Of a stretch of 21,816 bases of DNA, positions 7,886-13,401 are shown piece by piece; position 1 is the first letter of the stretch, and each line of letters starts with the position of its first letter. Origin of the DNA: a virus. The position numbers and the translations under genes are program-made. The notes under the pieces were generated by a model. The model was not told the origin of the DNA, did not search any database, and saw nothing but the letters and a program-made list of their open reading frames with translations. The stretch spans positions 1 to 21,816 of the IMG/VR virus record IMGVR_UViG_3300032284_000210; one strand, 5' to 3'.

Positions 7886-7925
7886 GTTAATCTCCTTTAA
7901 AAGTTAATGTAAAGTTTTCACTCTA

Positions 7926-7960
7926 CCCTAATATTATACTCCAATGAATGAAAACAGTCT
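7926..7960 (-). promoter_or_regulatory. Candidate promoter for the PqqA-like gene, overlapped by an inverted repeat
   Basis: On the minus strand a perfect TATAAT lies at 7938-7933, about 40 bases before the expected leader end and ribosome site of the PqqA-like gene. The -35 region (about 7961-7956) reads AAGACT and is poor. A perfect 7-bp inverted repeat, ATGAAAA (7948-7954) and TTTTCAT (7967-7973), straddles that -35 position. It could be an activator or repressor site, which would fit a promoter with a good -10 but poor -35. The -10 box is seen; regulation is inferred. Confidence 0.4.
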
Positions 7961-8005
7961 TGCGTCTTTTCATGAAAGAAATCTAAGACATGTAATATAT
8001 TTCTC

Positions 8006-8041
8006 TTGACAAGATTCCAATAGTATGTTAAAATCTATTAA
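8006..8041 (+). promoter_or_regulatory. Strong rightward sigma-70 promoter
   Basis: TTGACA at 8006-8011 and TAAAAT at 8029-8034 are separated by 17 bases, giving 6/6 and 5/6 matches to consensus at ideal spacing. Predicted RNA start is near 8041. It faces away from the leftward promoters and is the best candidate for driving the structured region and the early genes that follow. The RNA would begin inside an almost pure A/T block. Confidence 0.75.
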
Positions 8042-8129
8042 TTATTAATTATATTAATTATAATTATATTTATATATTTATAATATAATATAATAATATA
8101 ATAATAATATTATATAATAATATAATAAT
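8034..8129. repeat. Almost pure A/T block, low-complexity TAATAATA-type repeats
   Basis: Apart from a single C near its left end, about 95 bases consist only of A and T. They are arranged as irregular repeats of TAAT, ATAT and TAATAATA. No gene is possible here. Such a tract directly downstream of a strong promoter at the divergence point of the genome would melt very easily and could be a replication origin's unwinding element. It could also be a spacer or a repeat-expansion relic. Composition is seen; an origin role is only inferred. Confidence 0.6.
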
Positions 8130-8139
8130 GTAAAGGGTA

Positions 8140-8251
8140 CCTAGTAAGACGGAAGGACGAAGTCCGACGTCTAAGAATCCGACCTTAGTTAAGACGAGGA
8201 CCGTGATCAATAAGAGCCTCCGTAAGGAGTGTCCGTAACTGTCCTACTAGG
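8140..8251 (+). ncRNA. Compact multibranched RNA domain (candidate structured RNA, unknown class)
   Basis: A long closing stem pairs CCTAGTAAGAC (8140-8150) with GTCCTACTAGG (8241-8251), ten pairs with one A-C mismatch. Within it are three arms. One is GGAC-GAA-GTCC (8155-8165). The second is CGTCTAAG with CTTA and GACG (8168-8175 with 8184-8187 and 8193-8196). The third is GGAC (8198-8201) with GTCC (8231-8234), enclosing CTCC-GTAA-GGAG (8218-8229). The GTAA loop is a GNRA tetraloop on this strand, supporting rightward orientation. GC content here is far above the neighbouring A/T block. No open frame with a ribosome site covers it. I cannot assign an RNA family. Confidence 0.6.
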
Positions 8252-8661
8252 CTTAATAGCTAAATCTTTCATAAATATAGGCTGGTGCCTAACACTAACA
8301 TCTTAGATGTAACAGTTTCCCCCCTTGGGGACCTATAATGGACCTTGTAATCAACCCCCTATGCTACTGGGGATTATCTTACCAACAGGTAAATTGAAGG
8401 TGTATACCACCACCTTAATCAATCAATAACTTAGCTCATAGTAATTCACTCTATAAACCCCTGCAATTAATACCCCTATTTCGAATTTTAAGGCACCTTA
8501 TTCGCACGATGTAATAGTTTTAATACCTGAGTATCAACCTGCCTCTATCACTCTCTTCGGTTGGGTACAATCCCTATCATCCTCGGTGTTTGTAAGTAAC
8601 AAGCCGGCCATTGCATCTGTCCGTCTTGATTACTAACAATCACTACTCGTCATTAGTCCGT

Positions 8662-8684
8662 GAATTACATACTCAATGTAATTC
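8662..8684. repeat. Perfect 9-bp inverted repeat
   Basis: GAATTACAT (8662-8670) and ATGTAATTC (8676-8684) form a perfect stem with a five-base loop, ACTCA. No T-run follows, so it is not an intrinsic terminator. It is one arm of the hairpin-dense non-coding region. Confidence 0.75.
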
Positions 8685-8759
8685 CCTGTCTCCCTCAGGC
8701 CGGGTGGCCAACACACCAAAGTGCTGCACGAGACTTTGTCTCGATTACGAATAGAACCC

Positions 8760-8840
8760 GTCAAGAACAATGTAATCACAATTATTTGATAGCAAACCCA
8801 AACTGCGCTATCAATCAAATAATTAAACATTCTTCTTGAC
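8760..8840. repeat. Long compound hairpin
   Basis: An outer stem pairs GTCAAGAA-c-AATGT (8760-8773) with ACATT-c-TTCTTGAC (8827-8840), 13 pairs with one C-C mismatch. An inner stem pairs ATTATTTGATAGC (8781-8793) with GCTATCA and AAATAAT segments (8807-8823), with a four-base bulge on the 3' side. Loop AAACCCAAACTGC. Twenty-six pairs within 81 bases is the strongest single structure in the non-coding region and ends 70 bp before the first rightward gene. Confidence 0.75.
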
Positions 8841-8909
8841 CGAACCTATTCGTCATGAGTAATTACTCGCACACCACATTCGGTGTATTCTTAAATCAAG
8901 GAGCATAAT

Positions 8910-9062
8910 ATGCAAGACCCTAAACAACTGTATCTTTTCAATAATGTCTGGTGTTATGACCAAGAGCGTGATGATATGGAATCAGATGACTATGAAGAAG
9001 CTTACTTCAATTATCTTCTTGACCATATTGATGAAGAAGTTAATGATGACATTGAATTCTAA
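8910..9062 (+). CDS. Acidic microprotein, 50 aa
   Basis: ATG at 8910 is preceded by AAGGAG, and the frame ends at TAA 9060-9062. The 50-aa product (MQDPKQLYLFNNVWCYDQERDD at the start) becomes very acidic, rich in Asp, Glu and Tyr toward EEVNDDIEF. It is the first gene after the rightward non-coding region and is followed at once by a terminator-like hairpin, so it may be expressed early and strongly. Small acidic early proteins of phages often inhibit or mimic DNA-binding host factors. That role is a guess; no family is recognised. Confidence 0.65.
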   Translation: MQDPKQLYLFNNVWCYDQERDDMESDDYEEAYFNYLLDHIDEEVNDDIEF

Positions 9063-9076
9063 TGTTATCTATCGGC

Positions 9077-9112
9077 AAATCGCCTGTCAGGCTTGAAGGC
9101 GATTTTCCTTCT
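9077..9112 (+). terminator. Intrinsic terminator or attenuator
   Basis: AAATCGCC (9077-9084) and GGCGATTT (9098-9105) form a perfect 8-bp stem followed by TCCTTCTT. The T-run is interrupted by C, so read-through may be partial. It separates the 50-aa gene from the 135-aa gene. Confidence 0.65.
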
Positions 9113-9157
9113 TGTAATTAATTTAATCTATATATAAACTTTTAAGGAGCAGTTCTC

Positions 9158-9565
9158 ATGGCTACAACATCATATCGTAATTCTTTTGACTTCGCAACTT
9201 TCAATGCATTTATGAAAGATAAAAACCCAAGTGCTAGCGTTAAACTAGCTATTGCAGAATCTTTAATCAATGATGCAATCAACACAATGGCTAGATTCCG
9301 TAGCCCATTGATTCAGAAAGGCTGGGATGCAGCTAATGCAGTTGCTATTCTACGCAATGCAAACAGTTATTATCTTCAACATAACAAAACTAATCCAGCT
9401 ACAACATTAACTGTAGATGAATTAATCAAAGGTGGCATTGCATTAGCTCACGAAAAAGCTATGGCTAAACAAGTCAAAACTCAAAATGAAGCTAATCGTG
9501 GTCGTCCTGAAATGACATATCCACAAGAAACTAACTCAGCTGACTATCCAAAAGAAACTGTTTAA
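9158..9565 (+). CDS. Hypothetical protein, 135 aa
   Basis: The 135-aa product starts MATTSYRNSFDFATFNAFMKDKNP and appears mostly helical (SVKLAIAESLINDAINTMARF, then GWDAANAVAILRNANSYYLQ). It ends in a polar, probably disordered tail of Asn, Glu, Pro and Thr. No membrane segment, zinc motif or catalytic signature is seen. It has its own AGGAG site and a strong terminator directly after the stop, so it forms an independent unit in the early region. A weak TTGTAA / TATAAA pair (9112-9138) could be its promoter. Function unknown. Confidence 0.75.
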   Translation: MATTSYRNSFDFATFNAFMKDKNPSASVKLAIAESLINDAINTMARFRSPLIQKGWDAANAVAILRNANSYYLQHNKTNPATTLTVDELIKGGIALAHEKAMAKQVKTQNEANRGRPEMTYPQETNSADYPKETV

Positions 9566-9575
9566 TCAATCACAT

Positions 9576-9604
9576 GGCAGGGTTTCGGCCCTGCCTTTCT
9601 TTTT
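9576..9604 (+). terminator. Strong intrinsic terminator
   Basis: GGCAGGG (9576-9582) pairs perfectly with CCCTGCC (9589-9595), followed by TTTCTTTTT. A GC-rich 7-bp stem with a T-run is a classical rho-independent terminator. It closes the 135-aa gene. Confidence 0.9.
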
Positions 9605-9616
9605 AAGGAGTATGTT

Positions 9617-9790
9617 ATGTGGTATTTACTTGAACATAAAGATACAAAAGGCACTATGTTCTTTGATGAGTTATCTGATTATCTATTCTATTCTGGTTGG
9701 CGTATCAAGCGTGAAGCCAAGTCATCTGAAGTTAATATCTTTGAGTATGATGCAATCAAAGAAAACCTAGCTATACAGGCCTATGAGTAA
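9617..9790 (+). CDS. Microprotein, 57 aa
   Basis: AAGGAG at 9605-9610 favours the ATG at 9617 over an out-of-frame ATG at 9612, which is too close. The 57-aa product starts MWYLLEHKDTKGTMFFDELSD and contains several aromatic residues, a mixed alpha/beta-looking pattern and no membrane segment. Its stop codon lies inside the loop of a perfect terminator hairpin. Unknown function; an early host-takeover protein is possible but unsupported. Confidence 0.6.
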   Translation: MWYLLEHKDTKGTMFFDELSDYLFYSGWRIKREAKSSEVNIFEYDAIKENLAIQAYE

Positions 9791-9805
9791 TCATAGGCTT
9801 TTTTT
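9779..9805 (+). terminator. Intrinsic terminator overlapping the stop codon
   Basis: GCCTATGA (9779-9786) and TCATAGGC (9791-9798) form a perfect 8-bp stem around loop GTAA, followed by seven Ts. The TAA stop of the 57-aa gene is within the loop, so ribosomes finishing translation would cover the stem and could reduce termination. GTAA is a stable GNRA loop. Confidence 0.88.
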
Positions 9806-9810
9806 ATTTG

Positions 9811-9935
9811 TGTATAAAATGATTCAATCGCATGTAGCGATTGACTTCTTATTATTAAACCCATGCTTTGAACTACTATCATCGCCGGCAGCCAGGCTTT
9901 CACTCCGTAGGCTATAAAATTGAGTCATTTATAAA
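9811..9935 (+). ncRNA. Structured leader-like element upstream of the SleB-type hydrolase
   Basis: The ends of this 125-base gap are complementary: TATAAAATGATTCAAT (9812-9827) against ATTGAGTCATTTATA (about 9919-9933), with one G-U pair and one bulge. Inside are a perfect stem TCAATCGC-ATGTA-GCGATTGA (9824-9844), which competes with the outer pairing, and a GC-richer segment with GCCGGC and AGGCTTTCACTCCGTAGGCT. It ends directly before AAGGA and the ATG of the hydrolase. Competing pairings in a leader suggest a switch, but I match no known riboswitch class. Confidence 0.4.
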
Positions 9936-9946
9936 AAGGAATCATT

Positions 9947-10327
9947 ATGGTTTTAGATTTAGAACATGCAAATGCTTCTTTAAATTGTATGGCTTTAGCT
10001 ATATATGCAGAAGCTCATACAGAATCTATTGATGCAAAACGTGCTATTGCACAAGTCATTATGAATAGATTTCGTAGTGGTAAATTCGGTAAAGATATTT
10101 GTGATGTTGTATATCAAAAAGGGCAATTCATTGGTGTTTATGATGTAGCAGAAGGTCGTCATAAATATCCAAATGATAAAGACTTTCTTAAAACAAAGTT
10201 AATTGCATTAGATATTTATTTTCATAAAGTAAAAGCACCAATTGATAATAATGTGTTATACTTTTATGACGATAGTATCTACAAACATAAATGTAAAGTA
10301 AAATTGGATTCAATCTGTTTTTATTAA
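9947..10327 (+). CDS. SleB-type cell wall hydrolase
   Basis: The 126-aa product has the core of the SleB/Hydrolase_2 family. CMALAIYAEAHTES (residues 14-27) corresponds to the usual IYHEARGE, with E22 the likely catalytic Glu. It is followed by KRAIAQVIMNRFRSGKFG and VVYQKGQF (54-61). These enzymes cleave the glycan strands of peptidoglycan, as lytic transglycosylases in characterised members. The length fits a bare catalytic domain, and no signal peptide or membrane segment is seen, so access to the wall would need a holin or incorporation into particles. It lies in the early rightward cluster, away from the head genes. Family call is firm; use as the endolysin is likely. Confidence 0.88.
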   Translation: MVLDLEHANASLNCMALAIYAEAHTESIDAKRAIAQVIMNRFRSGKFGKDICDVVYQKGQFIGVYDVAEGRHKYPNDKDFLKTKLIALDIYFHKVKAPIDNNVLYFYDDSIYKHKCKVKLDSICFY

Positions 10328-10336
10328 GGAGCTGTT

Positions 10337-10513
10337 ATGAACGATTTAGAATTGTACAATACAGAAACATTGCATGAACTTTATGCAGTTGCATGTTGGA
10401 AAGTATATGGACGTTTTCCTAAAGCTGATGTCCAAGGTGTTCCTCTTAGTAGACAAGCTTTAATCAATCAAATCAATAGCTTATCTTATAGATTAGCTAG
10501 CAAAGGAGAATAG
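10337..10513 (+). CDS. Microprotein, 58 aa
   Basis: ATG at 10337, seven bases after AAGGAG's last usable G, opens a 58-aa frame ending TAG at 10511-10513. The product (MNDLELYNTETLHELYAVACWK at the start, then GRFPKADVQGVPLSRQALINQI) looks helical and soluble, with some resemblance to small helix-loop-helix phage proteins. The gene lies 9 bp after the hydrolase and 1 bp before the next gene, so the three are likely co-translated. No function recognised. Confidence 0.6.
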   Translation: MNDLELYNTETLHELYAVACWKVYGRFPKADVQGVPLSRQALINQINSLSYRLASKGE

Positions 10514-10514
10514 T

Positions 10515-10706
10515 ATGGCTGATGATTTTGATGACCAACGTTGGATAGATTTAGATAGTGATGGTGCCATTGACCAAGAAGAAGCACATTTCTATTGGAC
10601 AATTGCAGAGTTTGAAGATTGCATTGAACGATATGGTTGTGCGTTTGTATTAAGTAAGTTAAGTGAAGTTAATCGTAATCTTATTAAGGAGAAATTAAAT
10701 GGGTGA
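10515..10706 (+). CDS. EF-hand-loop microprotein, 63 aa
   Basis: The 63-aa acidic protein holds DLDSDGAIDQEE at residues 12-23. This fits the canonical 12-residue EF-hand calcium loop at every key position (D1, D3, D5, G6, I8, E12). The loop is flanked by short helical stretches (QRWID before; AHFYWTIAEFEDCIERY after). Single EF-hand loops also occur in dockerin-type domains. Calcium binding is predicted from the pattern, not shown. GGAG lies 7 bases before the ATG, and the 3' end overlaps a small membrane-protein gene by 8 bp. The partner or role is unknown. Confidence 0.65.
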   Translation: MADDFDDQRWIDLDSDGAIDQEEAHFYWTIAEFEDCIERYGCAFVLSKLSEVNRNLIKEKLNG

Positions 10707-10854
10707 ATGCGGAAATGATTTTGATTGTTGTAATAAATACAAACCTAAAGTTTGTTTAATTCAAAGACTAATTGAATATGGAGTGGTTATTATATTGGGT
10801 CTTACTATTGCATTCTTAACTACAGCTTTATTCAATCCTCATTACTTTATGTAA
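10699..10854 (+). CDS. Small single-span membrane protein, 51 aa
   Basis: ATG at 10699 has AAGGAGAAATTAA upstream and overlaps the previous stop. The 51-aa product has a Cys-rich N-terminus (four Cys within the first 19 residues, CGNDFDCC and VC). One hydrophobic helix follows at about residues 27-45 (YGVVIILGLTIAFLTTALF) and a short tail. This could be a pinholin or spanin-type helper for the SleB-type hydrolase two to three genes upstream, or an anti-host membrane peptide. It lacks the charged C-terminus of classic holins. The membrane helix is clear; the lysis role is inferred from position. Confidence 0.6.
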   Translation: MGECGNDFDCCNKYKPKVCLIQRLIEYGVVIILGLTIAFLTTALFNPHYFM

Positions 10855-10858
10855 TTAG

Positions 10859-10897
10859 CCCTACGATTGCAGCATTGGCTATGCCTGCAATCTAGGG
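10859..10897. repeat. Long hairpin upstream of the amidoligase gene
   Basis: CCCTA-c-GATTGCAG-CAT (10859-10875) pairs with ATG-c-CTGCAATC-TAGGG (10881-10897), 16 pairs with two single-base bulges and loop TGGCT. There is no T-run after it, so it is not an intrinsic terminator. It ends 26 bases before the amidoligase ATG and could be an RNA processing site or a protein-binding leader. Confidence 0.75.
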
Positions 10898-10923
10898 TAT
10901 GTAATCATTTAGGGAGAAATCAT

Positions 10924-12477
10924 ATGAAACCTTATAGTTTTAGTGAGTTTAATAAAAGGTTTAATATGTTCGGCTGGTCTCATCCAGACATTCGTCAAAC
11001 ATATTGGACTAAAGAAGAAAATGTATATGATTACGAAATAAGAGATAGTGTTCGTAAGACATTTACATTGTCTACTATTTGGTATAAAGATGTTCGTATT
11101 ATACAATTTTATACCAACGATGAAAACAATGGTAACAGACGCTTAAGTGTTTATAACATGTATCGTGAGAATGCATTTGAAACAAGACTTATTACAAGTC
11201 CTAGCTACAGAACAAATGCTAACACTTTAATTGATGCATTGTATTACAAAGCTAATGAACCTAATTATTATAATAAAAATGGTACATTAAAGAAAGGTTT
11301 TTGGGGTGCATTAGCTAGACGCTTACGCTCACAAGCATTGCGTGTTACTTGGAATACTCAACACATGTTACAACAAGCTGTTACTATAGCTTTAAATAGT
11401 ACTTCAACTGAAACAGTTGATCAAGTATTTAATAGTTATAACATACCAGGTTGGTCTTATTACATTGATTCATTAACTAATCAATGGTATGTTGATGGCT
11501 CTCAACGACGAGTAAGACTAGGTAGTACTGAGTGGTTACATATTAATAGATCTACTGATCCAATGTCTTATGGTTATACATTCAATGAACGTAATGACAT
11601 ATGGCTTAGAGCTGATCAGTTCTATCACAGTGGTAATGTATACAATCGTTCTGAAGTAAACATTGTAGAATGTAGACAATGTGGTACTGAAACTGTAGAC
11701 GAACTAACTATTGATGGTGTGTGTCATAACTGTCTTGATGCAAGCTTTAAGATACATAACTATTCTACTCGTGTCGAAGGTATGCTTAAGTTCAAAGCTA
11801 CACGCGTTAAACCTAACACAATCTATCTTGGTTGTGAGCTTGAGTACGAAACAAACAATCGTAATCGTGCACAAATAGGTGTTGGTAAATTAATGCATGG
11901 TCATGCTCTTATGAAGTCTGATGGTTCAATTAGAAATGGCTTTGAAATTGTTACATGTCCTGCAACACTTGACATTCATCTTGAAGTGTTTAAGAAGTTT
12001 TATGATAACATTCCACCTGACTTAAAGATAGAAAAGAATGTTGGTATGCATGTGCATGTTAGTCGTAAGCCATTGAGTCAATTGACTATTGGTAAAATGA
12101 CTGAGTTCCTTAATCGTTTAGATAACAAACAATTCATTGCTCATATAGCTGGTCGCATAGATAATTCCTATGCTCGTATGGAAGATGATCGCACTGTTAC
12201 ATTCCCATTGCGTAATCGCAATGGTGGTAATCGTTACAATGCATTGAATCTAAACAATGAAAAGACAATCGAAGTCAGGTTGTTTGCAACACCAATGAAC
12301 TATAAAGAGTTTGCATCTCGAATACAATTTGTTCAAGCGTTAGTTGACTATTGTAGTCCAGCTCAAAGTAGTTTAGCATTAAAGAAACAAACTCATTACG
12401 AATCATTCATGGGTTGGTTATCTAGTAGAAGACGTATGTTCCCAGAACTTAGCAATCATTTGAAGGAGTATGTATAA
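10924..12477 (+). CDS. Amidoligase (glutamine synthetase / GCS-like fold) with zinc ribbon
   Basis: I place the start at 10924 (GGGAGAAATCAT before ATG), giving 517 aa. A frame opening at 10867 would have no ribosome site and lie in a hairpin. Residues 1-240 are an uncharacterised domain. Cys250, 253, 267 and 270 form a zinc ribbon (CRQC and CHNC). Residues 298-480 carry the amidoligase pattern: GCELEYE (303-309, metal-binding Glu), KSDGSI and FEIVT (331-344), MHVHVS (375-380), and RYNALNLNNEKTIEVRLF (437-454). This family forms amide or isopeptide bonds between a carboxylate and an amine using ATP. The stop overlaps the next gene's start (TAATG), so it is coupled to a glutamine amidotransferase, and an ATP-grasp ligase follows. 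Substrate unknown. Confidence 0.88.
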   Translation: MKPYSFSEFNKRFNMFGWSHPDIRQTYWTKEENVYDYEIRDSVRKTFTLSTIWYKDVRIIQFYTNDENNGNRRLSVYNMYRENAFETRLITSPSYRTNANTLIDALYYKANEPNYYNKNGTLKKGFWGALARRLRSQALRVTWNTQHMLQQAVTIALNSTSTETVDQVFNSYNIPGWSYYIDSLTNQWYVDGSQRRVRLGSTEWLHINRSTDPMSYGYTFNERNDIWLRADQFYHSGNVYNRSEVNIVECRQCGTETVDELTIDGVCHNCLDASFKIHNYSTRVEGMLKFKATRVKPNTIYLGCELEYETNNRNRAQIGVGKLMHGHALMKSDGSIRNGFEIVTCPATLDIHLEVFKKFYDNIPPDLKIEKNVGMHVHVSRKPLSQLTIGKMTEFLNRLDNKQFIAHIAGRIDNSYARMEDDRTVTFPLRNRNGGNRYNALNLNNEKTIEVRLFATPMNYKEFASRIQFVQALVDYCSPAQSSLALKKQTHYESFMGWLSSRRRMFPELSNHLKEYV

Positions 12478-13400
12478 TGTGTATAGCAATCTATAAACCA
12501 GAAGGTAAAGTAATTAGTAAAGATACTTTGCTTGAATGTTACGATGGTAATCCAGATGGTGCAGGCTTTATGTATGCACAGAATAAAAAGTTACATATCG
12601 AGAAAGGTTTCTTTAGCTTTGATTCATTCTATGAATCTTATAAGTTACATGAACAAAAACAAACTGTCATTCACTTTAGGATTAAGACTCATGGTAAAAT
12701 TGATACAACAAATTGTCATCCCTTTGCAGTTAATAGTTCAATTGGCTTTGTCCATAACGGTATTATTACTGGCTTCGGTGACGCTAATCATAGCGATACC
12801 ATTGGATTTAATAACAACATTCTTCAACCGCTTGTACACAAGTGGGGTAACTTGGCTCTGTTCCAAGATCCAATCATAAACTTAATTGAAGGTCGTATTG
12901 GTTACAGCAAGCTTGTGTTCCTTGATAGACATGGCAATCATAAGATTATGAATGAGTCTAAAGGTGTATGGGATGATGGTGTTTGGTATTCTAATACAAG
13001 TTACAAACCTTATGTTGCACCTGTAACTAATTGGAAAGATACTTATAGTTATGGTAGCTGGCGTAAACCTGTGTCTACATACAAAGCATCTGTACCTGCT
13101 GTAGTCAAACGCAAGTATGGTGTTATGGTTGGTGACATGGTTGAGTTACTTGAAGAATATAAAGATGTTTCAACTAACAAAGTATATGAGACTGGTGAAC
13201 TGTTTGAGATTGTTGCAATCAATAAAGATTTTACCGCTGACTTAATGTATGAGAATGAAAAAGGTGATCCAGAGTTTATTTATAATATTCCTTATCATTC
13301 TCTTAACTTTGTAGATGACTTTGAAGATGATACAATCGACCCTGTAGGTGCACCTGAGTATCATAGCTTCTCATCACCTTCATTACTCAAAGGATACTAA
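12477..13400 (+). CDS. Class II (Ntn-type) glutamine amidotransferase with C-terminal SH3-like extension
   Basis: The 307-aa protein starts Met-Cys, so Cys2 becomes the N-terminal nucleophile after Met removal. HFRIKTHG (66-73), NCHPF (79-83), FVHNGII (91-97) and SDT (106-108) line up with the GlmS/PurF-type glutaminase signature (R-x-x-T-H-G, HP, HNG, SDT). Such domains release ammonia from glutamine and pass it to a partner. The C-terminal ~110 residues contain GVMVGDMVELLEEYKDVS and GELFEIVAINKD, a beta-barrel/SH3-like pattern. The partner is presumably the amidoligase, whose stop overlaps this start, or the ATP-grasp ligase that follows by 1 bp. The glutaminase call is firm; the partner is inferred. 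Confidence 0.9.
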   Translation: MCIAIYKPEGKVISKDTLLECYDGNPDGAGFMYAQNKKLHIEKGFFSFDSFYESYKLHEQKQTVIHFRIKTHGKIDTTNCHPFAVNSSIGFVHNGIITGFGDANHSDTIGFNNNILQPLVHKWGNLALFQDPIINLIEGRIGYSKLVFLDRHGNHKIMNESKGVWDDGVWYSNTSYKPYVAPVTNWKDTYSYGSWRKPVSTYKASVPAVVKRKYGVMVGDMVELLEEYKDVSTNKVYETGELFEIVAINKDFTADLMYENEKGDPEFIYNIPYHSLNFVDDFEDDTIDPVGAPEYHSFSSPSLLKGY

Positions 13401-13401
13401 C

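Larger units (their letters stand above)
8262..8890 (+). ncRNA. Hairpin-dense non-coding region, possible continuation of a large structured RNA
   Basis: These 630 bases hold no convincing gene but a chain of short, mostly perfect hairpins. Examples are TAGGC-TGGT-GCCTA (8278-8291), ACATC-TTA-GATGT (8298-8310), CCCC/GGGG (8319-8330 and 8355-8372), TTACC-AACA-GGTAA (8379-8392) and AAGGTG/CACCTT (8397-8416). Further ones are CGAAT/ATTCG around AAGG-CA-CCTT (8482-8504), ATAC-CTGA-GTAT (8523-8534), GTTTGT/ACAAGC (8588-8604), a 9-bp stem at 8662-8684, CGAGAC-TTT-GTCTCG (8729-8743), a compound stem at 8760-8840 and ACACC/GGTGT (8871-8886). Such density suggests a large ornate RNA of the kind known from phages (GOLLD and ROOL are named examples of the size class). 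Family membership is not shown. Confidence 0.5.

Noticed and set aside
7722-7907. Plus-strand frame overlapping the PqqA-like gene
   Set aside because: Antisense shadow without a ribosome site; the minus-strand peptide has a specific family pattern and AAAGGAG.
8034-8129. A/T repeats as a CRISPR or direct-repeat array
   Set aside because: Units are irregular two- to eight-base A/T motifs without spacers; low complexity rather than an array.
8470-8510. TTCGAAT resembling a tRNA T-loop
   Set aside because: No acceptor, D or anticodon arms can be built around it on either strand. It is part of a simple hairpin. No tRNA gene was seen anywhere in the window.
8633-8830. Minus-strand open frame of 65 codons inside the hairpin-dense region
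   Set aside because: No ribosome site, composition unlike neighbouring genes, and it crosses several strong stems. More likely a chance frame.
8836-8865. TTGACC with a possible -10 just before the 50-aa gene
   Set aside because: The -10 candidate (TAATTA) is poor, and the TTGACC is explained by the arm of a long inverted repeat.
9841-9869. TTGACT as a -35 box before the hydrolase gene
   Set aside because: No acceptable -10 lies 16-18 bases downstream (TGCTTT), and the bases belong to a stem.
10867-10923. Earlier in-frame ATG for the amidoligase gene
   Set aside because: It lies within the stem of a long hairpin and has no ribosome site, whereas ATG 10924 has GGGAG at normal spacing.
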